Source: a virus. Taken from it: 64,000 nucleotides of DNA. Below are positions 1 through 8,927 of this stretch, one piece after another. Every line of letters starts with the position of its first letter. Positions within the stretch are counted from its first letter, which is position 1. Below the pieces are notes generated by a model, which was not told where the DNA came from, did no database searches, and saw only the letters and a program-made list of their open reading frames with translations. Location: IMG/VR virus record IMGVR_UViG_3300009503_000019, positions 1 through 64,000 of that record. One strand, written 5' to 3'. Both the position numbers and the translations under genes were made by a program.

Positions 1-1337
1 AGGAAAAAACTAAAAAGAAACTATCTCCATTAATAGCAGACTATCCTGCACTCTACATTACAGTTATGGGAGACGAAATAATAAATAGATTTAATGCTTT
101 GACTACCGATTATGCATACACCGTTGCAAGAGAAGATTTATGGAACTCTTTAGTGGATGGAACATTAGGACAGGGATCATCTGAATATTCGACTATTATG
201 AATTTCATACAAGAATTTCTTGATGCACTGGATATGATCTGGGTTACTTGTTCTGGACTTCATTATTTCAATCCAACAACTGGTGAAAAAGGTAAAAGTA
301 TAATTAATTTATTAATGCTTCCTTATTTATTTGCAGCACGTGTTCCAAATTGTAATGTCATCGCACAAATGGAATATTGTCAAATATCCCAAAACATACT
401 TAATCAACCTACAAGAATGTTATATATGTTACCATTTGCTGGAATTCCAGCAACAACAGGTGAAGAAAGAAGTGTTAATGATGTCAAATATTTAATCGCA
501 CCTTCCGAATTGTCAGATGCAATAACAAAAACAATTAATGAAGAAAAAAAGACTAAAACATTTTATCAAATATATTATTCTCATTATACTAAAGAAGAAT
601 CTATCCGTGGAATAAATAATATAGTAAAAGAAATGCCAAAATGTTTTACAAATACAAAAGAAAACTTTTCAAGTAGTGAAAAACCTCCGCTTATTGAACA
701 AGCACAGAATTTTGCTCAAAAGATTTTACATTATGATTTTTTAGTATCAAAACTTTCTTCAGCAAATGTTTATATTTCAATGATTTTTAACCCATTTCTC
801 GTACCTGGATTTCCAGCGTTGATTTATGATAAAAATAACGAATTTACAGGAAGATTCTTGCCGTTAGAGGTTTCACACTCTATTTCAGCATCTGGAACAA
901 CAACAACGATAAATGGGGCATTCTACCAAAATATTGAAAAGATACAAATCCAAACAGAAGGTAAAATTGTTGACCCTATCGCAAACATTGTTAATGATGT
1001 ATCTCCGGCCTTAGTGGATCCCGTTACTTTTTATAAACAATTTGGAATCAAATTTGATTTAGTTCATAAAGGAGATTCACAAGAGTTTAATATGGATAAT
1101 TTAAATCAATTAGAATCAATTAAATTGTGGATGCTTTTTGCAAAAGATAGATATATTCCTACTATTACAGATTTTGAACAATTTATGCAATTAACTTTGA
1201 AAAATACAAAAATCGCGGGGAAATCTTATTATTATTTCACCGATGAAAATAATAAGGGATATTACCATCCGGATAGACGAAAGATTATCGAAGATATGCT
1301 TTCTGAAATACTTATGAAAAAGATTAAATTAGGATAA
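1..1337 (+). CDS. Tail/baseplate-type structural protein, 5' partial
   Basis: The frame is open from the left edge of the window (codons run from base 3 with no stop before the ATG at 66), so this is the C-terminal part of a longer gene; about 445 residues are visible. Around residues 240-290 it has a stretch (NPFLVPGFPALIYD, then GRFLPLEVSHSISASG) resembling the 'VPGFPA ... VSHSI...G' pattern of baseplate hub or tail-tip proteins. That is a resemblance judged by eye. It precedes a sigma-like gene and fibre genes. Exact role not established. Confidence 0.55.
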   Translation, partial: EKTKKKLSPLIADYPALYITVMGDEIINRFNALTTDYAYTVAREDLWNSLVDGTLGQGSSEYSTIMNFIQEFLDALDMIWVTCSGLHYFNPTTGEKGKSIINLLMLPYLFAARVPNCNVIAQMEYCQISQNILNQPTRMLYMLPFAGIPATTGEERSVNDVKYLIAPSELSDAITKTINEEKKTKTFYQIYYSHYTKEESIRGINNIVKEMPKCFTNTKENFSSSEKPPLIEQAQNFAQKILHYDFLVSKLSSANVYISMIFNPFLVPGFPALIYDKNNEFTGRFLPLEVSHSISASGTTTTINGAFYQNIEKIQIQTEGKIVDPIANIVNDVSPALVDPVTFYKQFGIKFDLVHKGDSQEFNMDNLNQLESIKLWMLFAKDRYIPTITDFEQFMQLTLKNTKIAGKSYYYFTDENNKGYYHPDRRKIIEDMLSEILMKKIKLG

Positions 1338-1369
1338 AATATGATGAGAGTTCTGATTCAGAGAGCACT

Positions 1370-2071
1370 ATGATAACAAAAGAACGAAAACAAGAAGAAT
1401 TTCAACTCTGGCAAACATGGAAGAAAACAGGAGATAAAGAAGTTCTAAATAATCTTTTGAAAACATTCAATCCGCTAATCCAAAAAGAAGTAAATAAATG
1501 GACTGGTAATTTACCAAGAGAGTTTATTGAAGCAGAAGCGAAAAGATTAGCAGTTAATGCATTCAAAACATATTCACCCAAAAAAGGGGCATTAACTACA
1601 CATTTAGTTAACCAATTAAAACCTATTTCAAGATATGTTTATACTTATCAAAACATTGTTCGTATTCCATCAGAGGAAAGAATAAGAAAGATAACAATAT
1701 TCAAAAATGCTCTTGACGACTTAGAAACTTCATTAGGAAGACCACCTTCTACTGATGAATTAGCAGACTATTTGAAATGGAATAAGAAAGAAATTCATAA
1801 ATTAATGAAAGAATTGAGACCAGAATTAGTATCAACATTTGAATTTGCAAAGGAACCTGTATATTATGATGAACATACAAGAAGAATTCTTACTGCAATT
1901 TATTATGACTTAACTCCTAGAGACAGAGCAATATTTGAATATTTAACCGGATATAATGGAAGACAGATTATGTCTGTTGAAAAATTATCAAAAAAATTTA
2001 ATGTCCCCAGAAGTTATATTGAAGATTTGAAAAATCGTATAAAAAAGGAATTAAAAACTATGAGAATTTAA
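1370..2071 (+). CDS. Sigma-70-like RNA polymerase sigma factor
   Basis: 233 residues with the layout of a small sigma factor: an N-terminal region-2-like helical part (residues 1-90), a region-3-like segment with LGRPPSTDELADYL near residue 123, and a C-terminal helix-turn-helix of region-4 type (LSKKFNVPRSYIEDLKNRI). The phrase LGRPPSTDELA is common in bacterial sigma-70 factors. It probably programs either the host polymerase or the phage polymerase encoded at 38543-46039 for one of the two promoter classes seen here; which one is not visible. A strong terminator hairpin follows at 2146-2166. There is no good Shine-Dalgarno before the ATG, which lies 32 bases after the upstream stop. Confidence 0.8.
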   Translation: MITKERKQEEFQLWQTWKKTGDKEVLNNLLKTFNPLIQKEVNKWTGNLPREFIEAEAKRLAVNAFKTYSPKKGALTTHLVNQLKPISRYVYTYQNIVRIPSEERIRKITIFKNALDDLETSLGRPPSTDELADYLKWNKKEIHKLMKELRPELVSTFEFAKEPVYYDEHTRRILTAIYYDLTPRDRAIFEYLTGYNGRQIMSVEKLSKKFNVPRSYIEDLKNRIKKELKTMRI

Positions 2072-2093
2072 AAAACTTTATTTTTTTAAAAGA

Positions 2094-2104
2094 TTTGATA
2101 TAAT
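2094..2104 (+). promoter_or_regulatory. Extended -10 promoter-like site before a short terminated stretch
   Basis: TTTGATATAAT contains TGnTATAAT, an extended -10. It is followed within about 45 bases by a pyrimidine-rich stretch and a perfect terminator-like hairpin, so a short RNA of about 55-60 nt is possible. No convincing -35. Confidence 0.4.
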
Positions 2105-2145
2105 GAAGTTAGCTTCCATATCCTTTCCTTCCCATAACCTCATCT

Positions 2146-2166
2146 TAGGGGGGAAACTCCCCCCTA
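2146..2166 (+). terminator. Hairpin terminator after the sigma-like gene
   Basis: Perfect 9-bp stem (TAGGGGGGA / TCCCCCCTA) with a 3-base loop, followed a few bases later by a long T-rich run (2178-2190). It separates the sigma-factor transcript from the glycosyltransferase unit. Confidence 0.75.
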
Positions 2167-2195
2167 TTGACTTGTTATTTTTTTTGTTTTAATAA
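2167..2195 (+). promoter_or_regulatory. Leaderless-type promoter for 2204-3280
   Basis: TTGACT (2167-2172), 17-base spacer, TAATAA (2190-2195), then 8 bases to the ATG at 2204. No Shine-Dalgarno is present, so the mRNA would start at or within a few bases of the ATG. Confidence 0.6.
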
Positions 2196-2203
2196 TTGTT
2201 TTA

Positions 2204-3280
2204 ATGAATGAGAAGTTAAAAGTTCTTTTTGCAACTTCTGATGATCCAAATGTATCCGGATGTGGAGTTTATCGTGTATTGCAACCATCATTGTGGTTAT
2301 CACATTTATTCGGAGATCAGATAGAACTTATGTTTACCGATGTTCTTATGGAAGAAGACATGTATAAGCAGGACATATTTTATTTCACCCGTCAGGCAAA
2401 ACCCGATGTTGTTAATTATGTTGAAAAAATGAAAAAAGAGACAAATAAATTTGTTGTACTCGATTTTGATGATAATTTGAATGCAATTCCTCCTCACATA
2501 GCACATGCCCAAAAGTATTACAATGAGAACAAATCTTATTTGAGAAAAATGATGCAATTGTCCGATTTATTCGTCTTTACACATACATATCTTGCTGAAC
2601 AAACAATTAACACAAATGGGATAAGAAAACCGTTTATTTTATTACCAAATGCAGTGAATGTTGATTATCTAAAAAATCATCCGGATGAAGAAGATAATTG
2701 TGTGAGAATAGGCTGGTTCGGGTCATATACACACAAATATGATTTAGCAATAATTAGGGGGATGATGGAAGAAGTTTATAAGAAATTGAATGGTCAAAAG
2801 AAAATTAAATTGTTCACTATAGGTCCTCCAAAAGAATTCATTCCAGAGTATTTATTTATTTCAAATAATCCTCCATTTGAATGGAAGCATTTATACTGGC
2901 AACCGACGATAAAATACTTAGAAACTATTTTAGATTTGAAAATTCATATAGGACTTGCTCCATTAGAAGATACTTATTTCAATAGATGCAAATCCAATTT
3001 GAAGATGCTTGAATATGTGTGGTGTGGAGCGGTTCCGCTTGCATCCGATGTTTATCCCTATTCAGAGGCATTCACTGCTTATAAACAATACACACATTGT
3101 GAAAATAGATTCAAAGACTGGATTTCAAAATTGATAACATTAATAATGAATTCTGATTTGCGTAAACAAATCCATGATGAATTGAAAAAAGAATTGAATG
3201 AGAAATGGAGTTGTAAAGTTGTATATCAAAAATTTGGAGAAGAATTGCTATCTAAATATAGAGAATTGAATAATAAATAA
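2204..3280 (+). CDS. Glycosyltransferase, GT-B fold (GT4-like)
   Basis: 358 residues. The C-terminal half has the features of GT4-type glycosyltransferases: a Rossmann-like start VRIGWFGSYTHKYDL near residue 167, and a nucleotide-sugar-binding region LAPLEDTYFNRCKSNLKMLEYV followed by GAVPLASDV. The N-terminal half contains VVLDFDDN. It probably transfers a sugar onto phage DNA bases, a virion protein or a host surface polymer; the sequence does not show which. It sits alone between a terminator and a fibre-like gene, each with its own leaderless-type promoter. No signal peptide or membrane segment, so cytoplasmic. Confidence 0.75.
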   Translation: MNEKLKVLFATSDDPNVSGCGVYRVLQPSLWLSHLFGDQIELMFTDVLMEEDMYKQDIFYFTRQAKPDVVNYVEKMKKETNKFVVLDFDDNLNAIPPHIAHAQKYYNENKSYLRKMMQLSDLFVFTHTYLAEQTINTNGIRKPFILLPNAVNVDYLKNHPDEEDNCVRIGWFGSYTHKYDLAIIRGMMEEVYKKLNGQKKIKLFTIGPPKEFIPEYLFISNNPPFEWKHLYWQPTIKYLETILDLKIHIGLAPLEDTYFNRCKSNLKMLEYVWCGAVPLASDVYPYSEAFTAYKQYTHCENRFKDWISKLITLIMNSDLRKQIHDELKKELNEKWSCKVVYQKFGEELLSKYRELNNK

Positions 3281-3294
3281 TTCTTTCTTATAAT
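3266..3294 (+). promoter_or_regulatory. Leaderless-type promoter for 3304-4506
   Basis: TTGAAT (3266-3271), N17, TATAAT (3289-3294). The ATG at 3304 is 9 bases downstream, whereas the ATG at 3298 is only 3 bases downstream and would lie upstream of the expected transcription start. Confidence 0.6.
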
Positions 3295-3303
3295 AAAATG
3301 ACA

Positions 3304-4506
3304 ATGTTAAAAAACATTATAAATTTTTATTTAGACGACATTAATATATTTCCGATAAATCTATATGAAGAAGTTATTACATGTTTGCCTGAAACTGTAA
3401 TTTGTTCATTGGACGATAATGAAAGTTTGATTATTCCTAAATATTTTCCAGATACAAAAAAAATAAAATTGTATTTAAAAAGTTCAATCAAAAATAATAA
3501 TGTTGTTGATATTTTTGAGACTTATAATAATACTGGCGATCTGAAAAACGTTTGGAAAACAAACTCTAATTTTGTCTCTTTAGAATTGGTTTCTTTAGAG
3601 ACAAAGATGATGAAAATACAATTGACAAAGAGCACTTCAAAAGATTCTATGATTTACAGAAGCTATTTCCCGACTATCGATTGGACTAACTTTGATGGCG
3701 TTAAATTTAAATGGTTTCAATCTGATTTCGGCAGTAATTTCAATTTTTATATATACGATGGTAAAGTAAAATTGGTAAAAAATATAGAACCTAAAAATGA
3801 ACAAAATTTTGAGGATATATTTTTATTTTTCTCAGAATTCAGTCAAATTGGAACAGGAAATTTTAACTTTGCTACTATAAAAGAAATTGGATTTACAGTT
3901 TTGAGAAGTATAGAAAATACATATGTATATGTAGACGATATTTATTTATTTCCAAAAAGTGATTTCATAACGACTTATGTGGGAAATTATGATATTGATA
4001 ATAATTCTTTTACAAAAATTAAAAGTAATACCAACAAAATAAATCTCGCCTGGAATATTATCGAAATAGATACATCTGATATAAACAATTGGGATTGGAA
4101 TTATATAAAAATTTTTAAAAATCCTTCAAATTTATTCAGATGTGATTTTTATGGCAGTTCGGAAGAATCTAATAGTATCTTCAAAATTGATTCTAATAAC
4201 ACTTTATCTCAAATAAGCGGTAAAATATATTCAGGCTGTTTAATTTATAAAAATATAGTCAGGATAAGTCGAATTGTGCTGTATCCTGACACAGAGTTCA
4301 ATGGGGATATAATCAAAATATACAAATATGATTTTACAATCAGCACTTTTCAAATATTATTTTACAATCCGGCGTTTGGAAGAGAAATTGTAATTGATAT
4401 TAACGATGTTTGTATGAACGGAAGAATTTTTTTAGAAATCTTGCGAAAAAGTAATATTAAACAAATAACTGCAATAATTGAATTTGAAGAAGGGGTAATA
4501 TACTGA
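3304..4506 (+). CDS. Beta-rich virion/appendage protein with CBM-like domain
   Basis: 400 residues from the ATG at 3304, preferred over 3298 because of the promoter position. Rich in Asn, Asp, Phe, Tyr and beta-prone segments. The middle (about residues 80-220) resembles a carbohydrate-binding jelly-roll: a W..FDGVKFKWFQS strand and the closing pattern TIKEIGFTVL...YVYVDDIYL seen in CBM11/CIA30-like modules. That suggests an adhesin or tail appendage that binds host polysaccharide. It ends in a 1-base TGATG overlap with the next gene, so the two are translationally coupled. Function inferred from fold pattern only. Confidence 0.45.
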   Translation: MLKNIINFYLDDINIFPINLYEEVITCLPETVICSLDDNESLIIPKYFPDTKKIKLYLKSSIKNNNVVDIFETYNNTGDLKNVWKTNSNFVSLELVSLETKMMKIQLTKSTSKDSMIYRSYFPTIDWTNFDGVKFKWFQSDFGSNFNFYIYDGKVKLVKNIEPKNEQNFEDIFLFFSEFSQIGTGNFNFATIKEIGFTVLRSIENTYVYVDDIYLFPKSDFITTYVGNYDIDNNSFTKIKSNTNKINLAWNIIEIDTSDINNWDWNYIKIFKNPSNLFRCDFYGSSEESNSIFKIDSNNTLSQISGKIYSGCLIYKNIVRISRIVLYPDTEFNGDIIKIYKYDFTISTFQILFYNPAFGREIVIDINDVCMNGRIFLEILRKSNIKQITAIIEFEEGVIY

Positions 4507-5171
4507 TGAAATTGATGTGGGCAGAATTCAAAGACATTGTTTCAAAGTATGATAAACAATTAAAAGGAATTCGTTATGTTGATTTGGGAAATGTGTATTC
4601 TATATGGATTGAGCTCGGAGGAAAGGTTTTTGAATGTGATGTTTATAAAGATACGCAGGACGCTGTTGAATTTGAGACATATTATAAGGCGTATGTAAAA
4701 TCTGAATATATTGAGGGTGGGAAATATGTATCTTCATCATTGCCCGTTGTATTTGGAAATACGATTTGGCGGGGAGATGAAAATGGGATAGAGTTAAAAT
4801 TTTTGATAACCGCAGGTGTTGAAAACTTTTTTGATATTCAAATCACTAAAACAAAATGCCTGCGAGGAGGTAGATATATTATTATGAATCCCGAAGATGT
4901 TCATGAGGATGACTATATTGAGTTTTCAATCATAGATAAGGACAATGTTTTAGGATTATTTCAGATATATGGAGTTCCCGAAGGAGGTTTCCTTGAATTA
5001 ACTAAATTTGTCAAGAAATGGTGGGTATATAAAACACCAACATGGGAGTTCAAGAGTGAGAGTTACAATAAAATTCTTCAAGGATTGTATTTTAGAATTG
5101 GATATAATTCTCACGGCACGGTTGATATAAAACTTAAAGGGACGCTACAATGGATAGAGAATACTTGTTAG
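4506..5171 (+). CDS. Hypothetical tail-region protein
   Basis: 221 residues, no family recognised. Mixed alpha/beta composition with many aromatic residues and no membrane segment. Its start overlaps the stop of the preceding CBM-like gene by one base. A strong AGGAGGT ribosome binding site for the following small gene overlaps its stop. Position argues for a fibre or baseplate accessory. Confidence 0.6.
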   Translation: MKLMWAEFKDIVSKYDKQLKGIRYVDLGNVYSIWIELGGKVFECDVYKDTQDAVEFETYYKAYVKSEYIEGGKYVSSSLPVVFGNTIWRGDENGIELKFLITAGVENFFDIQITKTKCLRGGRYIIMNPEDVHEDDYIEFSIIDKDNVLGLFQIYGVPEGGFLELTKFVKKWWVYKTPTWEFKSESYNKILQGLYFRIGYNSHGTVDIKLKGTLQWIENTC

Positions 5172-5183
5172 GAGGTTTAAAAT

Positions 5184-5342
5184 ATGGCAGTAATAGTTGC
5201 TGTGATAAAACCGAATGAAATACAAGGTGAGAAAACAGAAGACGGATATGTGAAAGGAATTGAGCAGATAAATGAAATTAAGAAAATTAAAGTTGAGGAT
5301 AAAGATGTTAATACACTGATTGAAGAGGTAATGAGAAAATGA
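5184..5342 (+). CDS. Small hypothetical protein, 52 aa
   Basis: Short frame preceded by a strong TAGGAGGT site with ideal spacing. The protein starts MAVIVAVIKPNEIQGEKTED and continues as a charged, Lys/Glu-rich helical tail. Its stop overlaps the next start (ATGA at 5339-5342), the tight coupling typical of this operon, which supports it being real. Confidence 0.7.
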   Translation: MAVIVAVIKPNEIQGEKTEDGYVKGIEQINEIKKIKVEDKDVNTLIEEVMRK

Positions 5343-5896
5343 ATTTGGTTGAAGGAGCAATAGGATTTTCCAGTTCACCATCATGGATTAGTAAAATTAT
5401 AAAATGGTTTACAAAGTCCAAATGGTCACATTGTTTTGTCATCTGGAAAATTTTTGGACAATCTGATGACGAAATTTTATTGGTAGAAGCAGGTGAATTC
5501 CAGGTTCAAATAGTTCCATTTAGCAAATATGTGCGTGGAAATTATGAATTTGAAATTTTAGATATAATTCCATTAATCAATTCTGAAAAGAAAAAAGAAG
5601 CAGATAAAAAATTGATATCGAAAATAGAAACTCTTTACGGATGGTTACAATTGATTGGTTTCGGAATTGTAATATTATTAAGAAAATGGTTTGGATGGAA
5701 AAGTAAAACGAATATTTGGGGCAAAGGAAAAATATGTTCTGAGATTGTCGCTGAGTATTTAATTGATTGTGGAATTGATTATAAAAGCTTATGCGGAGAT
5801 AAAGACATAAATTTAATTTCACCTGAAGATATATATCAATTTTTGAAAAAAAGGAATTGTTCTGTTATAATGAAGTCATTAAATTTAGGAGGATAA
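5339..5896 (+). CDS. Permuted NlpC/P60-like (YiiX/C92-type) cysteine peptidase
   Basis: 185 residues. Circularly permuted papain-like layout: catalytic His in WSHCFVIW (His31) comes before the catalytic Cys in GKICSEIVAEYL (Cys133), the order seen in YiiX/YebB-type NlpC/P60 relatives. These enzymes hydrolyse peptide or amide bonds, often in peptidoglycan. A hydrophobic segment lies at about residues 103-115. Followed two bases later by a small membrane protein and, further on, by a transglycosylase-like gene, so a role in wall degradation at entry or lysis is likely. Coupled to the upstream gene by ATGA. Confidence 0.65.
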   Translation: MNLVEGAIGFSSSPSWISKIIKWFTKSKWSHCFVIWKIFGQSDDEILLVEAGEFQVQIVPFSKYVRGNYEFEILDIIPLINSEKKKEADKKLISKIETLYGWLQLIGFGIVILLRKWFGWKSKTNIWGKGKICSEIVAEYLIDCGIDYKSLCGDKDINLISPEDIYQFLKKRNCSVIMKSLNLGG

Positions 5897-5897
5897 A

Positions 5898-6188
5898 ATG
5901 GTTGATAAAATTGCTGAAGTATTGCTTAAAGAATTTGATTTGATAGTTGGTGGAATCATTATTGCATTGATTGAATGGCCAATATTCAAAACATTAAAAA
6001 AAATAATTATGGAGCAGTGGTGGGACATTCTGGGGTTATTGATAGCAATAATACTTGGAATTGCATACGGATTCATAAGACAATCTGCATTCTCTGCATT
6101 AGAAGCAATTGCAGGTGCACAGTTGATATTTATTTTAATTAAAAAGGGTTTAATTTCTATATTTAATTTTAATAAGAAAAATGGATAG
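5898..6188 (+). CDS. Small membrane protein, holin candidate
   Basis: 96 residues with two to three predicted membrane spans (about 13-30, 42-62 and 66-86). Immediately follows a cysteine peptidase gene, with AGGAGG directly upstream. Small size, multiple spans and proximity to wall hydrolases fit a holin, but no family-specific motif is seen and it could be another phage membrane protein. Confidence 0.5.
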   Translation: MVDKIAEVLLKEFDLIVGGIIIALIEWPIFKTLKKIIMEQWWDILGLLIAIILGIAYGFIRQSAFSALEAIAGAQLIFILIKKGLISIFNFNKKNG

Positions 6189-6432
6189 ATTCACATTCTT
6201 AAGATATTTACTACAACAAGCAGGTGCATTAACACCCGACAAATGCTTATTAGATGCAGATGTTTCAAAGCTATTAAAAATTCTAGAAATGTCTGGTAAT
6301 GTTAGTGGACTTTCAAATGATGCTCTGCTTTCATTGATTAAACTTGTGGAGAATGAAATCACGACAAAAAATGCGGATTTGAAAGTTTTGTATAAGATGT
6401 TGACTGATGAAAAAACGAGGAGAGGGTTATGA
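6181..6432 (+). CDS. Small helical hypothetical protein
   Basis: 83 residues, Leu-rich and helical, overlapping the end of the holin candidate by 8 bases and the next gene by 4 bases (ATGA). Contains GNVSGLSNDALLSLIKLVE. No family recognised. The overlaps support it as a real member of the operon. Confidence 0.6.
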   Translation: MDRFTFLRYLLQQAGALTPDKCLLDADVSKLLKILEMSGNVSGLSNDALLSLIKLVENEITTKNADLKVLYKMLTDEKTRRGL

Positions 6433-7976
6433 TAAACCAAACAATAAAACCTTTTGAATATGGCGAAAAATGGTATGTGGATTCAGATAATGGAAACGAT
6501 TTCAATGATGGGAGAAGTTGGAATAGCTCTAAAAAAACACTTCAAAATGCAATAAATAGTGCTAATAGTGGTGATATAATTTTAGCACGAGGATTTTTTA
6601 ATGAAGATATTACCATTTCAAATAAAAACTTAATGATTGTATGTATTGGTGAGACATATATTGCTGGGACAAATGATTTGACTAAAAGCATCATAACAAT
6701 AGATTCTGGAACTGTTATAGTTGTAGGAGGAACATTAGGAATTGTTTGGAATGCTGACCAATCATGTATTCTGCTTGATAACCCTATTGGTAGTCAATCT
6801 GAACAAATTGTTGAAATTTTTGGCGCTGTAGATGATTTAAATGTAGGATGGTGGATAGGAGATTCTTTTAATACTGAAGAATTGACATCCAATAGATTAC
6901 TTGAAAAATATGTAGCAAATGTGGTTCAAAAGCCCTCTCCTGGGGATACAACTTTAGTGGTTCAAGGGAATATAGCCGTTGAGCCATGGCTTTCCGTGAA
7001 AAAATTTATGCAAAGAGGTCATGCGTTGATACCTGCATATATAACAAGGATTTATCAGAACATAACTTATGATAGTGGAAATGATGTATCAATTATTTCT
7101 GGGATTGACCCGCCGTTCACACAGGATACCTTGCCAGGAGACCCACCAAAAAATCAAATTTATCTGTGTGCTATAAAAATCAACCCTTCACAATTTACGG
7201 CACCACATTTTGCTGGAGAACAGATAACAAATAATCCACAGAATTTAAAAAATTTAATTTCTATTCAAGGATTGGCTCTATTTCCTGTGATTTTCGTGGG
7301 TTCAAAAATTATGGCTTTCATAAGCCCACAAGTTCAATTCCCTGTTCCAGTTGCTAATGTTATTTTTGATGGCTGTTGGTTCATGGGATTTAATAGTGTC
7401 GGAAGATACTTTTTTAATTTTATAATGTGGATGCCGTTTAGCCCTTTTGCAATTCGTGATTCTGTTTTTTTACTTACAGAGAGTTCAGGGATAGCACGAA
7501 TATATGGTGTTACAGCAGAAGTATTGCATGCTCTGGGAGCCCCTATGGATAAAGATTTTAGAGATTTGCTTAAAGCAGGCGGATTTTATCACAATATCAT
7601 AAGTGTAGTATCATTTGGTAATTTTGATACGCCCTCCGTAAGAAACTGGATAACTTCAAAAATACAATTGGGTTTAGTGATTGGGAGAGAAGCAACATCA
7701 ATTGATCCCAATACAGGAATAACAATTGAGCCATTGAATTTGGAACTTCCCTTTGCTGAAAACTTATGGGTAAAATATGCAATGTCTGGATTCTTTCCGA
7801 AGTATTATGATATCGTTAAAGACATAAATCAATGTCCTTCTGGGAATGTTGCAAGTGATTATAAAGATAAATCACCATTAAGCAATGTTGCTCCAACTGA
7901 AGAATCGCTTGTGTTTAATGCAGTTGCGTCAATAAAAGATATCATAAGAGCTAAAAAAATAGAAATTATAAAATGA
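6429..7976 (+). CDS. Tail spike/fibre-like protein with beta-helix start
   Basis: 515 residues. Residues 14-60 have the opening of right-handed beta-helix (pectin-lyase-like) repeats: WYVDSDNGNDFNDGRSW, then KKTLQNAINSANSGDIILA. This signature is common in phage tail spikes and surface polysaccharide lyases. The rest has turn- and Gly-rich strands. Likely a virion appendage acting on host surface glycans. The start overlaps the previous gene by 4 bases and the end overlaps the next by 4 bases. Enzymatic residues cannot be assigned. Confidence 0.55.
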   Translation: MINQTIKPFEYGEKWYVDSDNGNDFNDGRSWNSSKKTLQNAINSANSGDIILARGFFNEDITISNKNLMIVCIGETYIAGTNDLTKSIITIDSGTVIVVGGTLGIVWNADQSCILLDNPIGSQSEQIVEIFGAVDDLNVGWWIGDSFNTEELTSNRLLEKYVANVVQKPSPGDTTLVVQGNIAVEPWLSVKKFMQRGHALIPAYITRIYQNITYDSGNDVSIISGIDPPFTQDTLPGDPPKNQIYLCAIKINPSQFTAPHFAGEQITNNPQNLKNLISIQGLALFPVIFVGSKIMAFISPQVQFPVPVANVIFDGCWFMGFNSVGRYFFNFIMWMPFSPFAIRDSVFLLTESSGIARIYGVTAEVLHALGAPMDKDFRDLLKAGGFYHNIISVVSFGNFDTPSVRNWITSKIQLGLVIGREATSIDPNTGITIEPLNLELPFAENLWVKYAMSGFFPKYYDIVKDINQCPSGNVASDYKDKSPLSNVAPTEESLVFNAVASIKDIIRAKKIEIIK

Positions 7977-8818
7977 GATATAGAATAGGAGAACAGATTA
8001 TTATTTTCACTACATTATATAATGAACAGGGAAATGTTGTAACTGGTGCAACTATAACTGCGGAGATGGAAAAACCTAATGGTGTATCTGCGGGACCATT
8101 TTTGTCAACAGAAAGTTCATCATTTCCTGGAATTTATAAAATTGAAATTCCGTCTCAAGAATTAGATCAATTAGGCAATTACATAGTTAGAACTCTGTCA
8201 ACGGGTTATTCACCAGAATTTACAACATTTTTCCTGGGACAAAGTGGTGGTGGAGGAGGTGGTGGTATAGGTGCATATAAATTATCAATTGATTGTAAAG
8301 ATCAATATAATCATATTATTTCTGATGCCTTAGTCTCAATAAGAATTGGAAATACAATAATATCTTCGTTGTTAACTGATGTATCAGGACATGCTGAATT
8401 TAATTTAGAAGCCGGAACTTATAATGTTTTAGTTTACAAAGCAGGATATTCATTTGAAAAATATACATTTACAATAAATAATGATGTAACCGCAACAATT
8501 ACCGGCAGCATTCTTTCATTACCTCCCGCAGAAAATCCCGAGTTATGCCGAGTATATATAAGAACAGTAGATTTGGGTTTAGGAGCAGTATCCGGGGTTG
8601 AAATCAATATTAATTATGACGTCCCTGAAGAAATCGGTACTAATTTAGGAATAGATAAATGGACAAAAGTTATTACAGACAATAATGGAGTTGCATATTT
8701 CGACGCGCCTAAAGGAAGCAATGTGTTGGTGCGTGTACATAAAGCTAGTGTTAATGTTAAAGTGAAAATACCTGATAAAGATTCAGTTTATTTGACTGAT
8801 TTATTTGAATTTACATGA
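7973..8818 (+). CDS. Ig-like/carboxypeptidase-regulatory-like adhesin
   Basis: 281 residues. Three beta-sandwich modules: an N-terminal one (1-90, 'YRIGEQIIIFTTLYNEQGN'), a poly-Gly linker of seven consecutive glycines at about residues 94-100, then two modules of carboxypeptidase-regulatory type with the repeated theme 'TDVSGHAEFNLEAGTYNVLV' and 'TDNNGVAYFDAPKGSNVLV'. Such modules build the shafts and tips of phage fibres. Last gene of the fibre operon, followed by a promoter-like site and a terminator-like hairpin. Confidence 0.55.
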   Translation: MRYRIGEQIIIFTTLYNEQGNVVTGATITAEMEKPNGVSAGPFLSTESSSFPGIYKIEIPSQELDQLGNYIVRTLSTGYSPEFTTFFLGQSGGGGGGGIGAYKLSIDCKDQYNHIISDALVSIRIGNTIISSLLTDVSGHAEFNLEAGTYNVLVYKAGYSFEKYTFTINNDVTATITGSILSLPPAENPELCRVYIRTVDLGLGAVSGVEININYDVPEEIGTNLGIDKWTKVITDNNGVAYFDAPKGSNVLVRVHKASVNVKVKIPDKDSVYLTDLFEFT

Positions 8819-8820
8819 TT

Positions 8821-8832
8821 TTTTGTTATAAA
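8821..8832 (+). promoter_or_regulatory. TTTTGTTATAAA promoter, + orientation
   Basis: Only clear + strand copy of the extended -10 motif otherwise found upstream of minus-strand operons; a TTGAAT lies 16 bases upstream (8805-8810). It would start a short transcript running into the hairpin at 8879-8898. Confidence 0.45.
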
Positions 8833-8878
8833 ATAAATAACCTTCATACTTACCTCCTTACCATATCCCTTCCTCATG

Positions 8879-8898
8879 GGGAGAGCATTTGCTCTCCC
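8879..8898 (+). terminator. Hairpin terminator between fibre operon and transglycosylase gene
   Basis: Stem GGGAGAGC / GCTCTCCC (8 bp) with loop ATTT, followed by TTAATAAAA. It is preceded by a pyrimidine-rich stretch containing ACCTCCTTA, the complement of a Shine-Dalgarno sequence. Confidence 0.6.
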
Positions 8899-8927
8899 TT
8901 AATAAAAAATAATTAAAGGAGGATATA

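Noticed and set aside
5145-5384. Minus-strand 79-codon ORF
   Set aside because: Opposite to a well-supported short gene (5184-5342) with Shine-Dalgarno and ATGA coupling.
3304-8818. Diversity-generating retroelement with a variable fibre gene
   Set aside because: I could not find a template/variable repeat pair linking the fibre-like genes to the RT; the distance is large and the RT active site is atypical.
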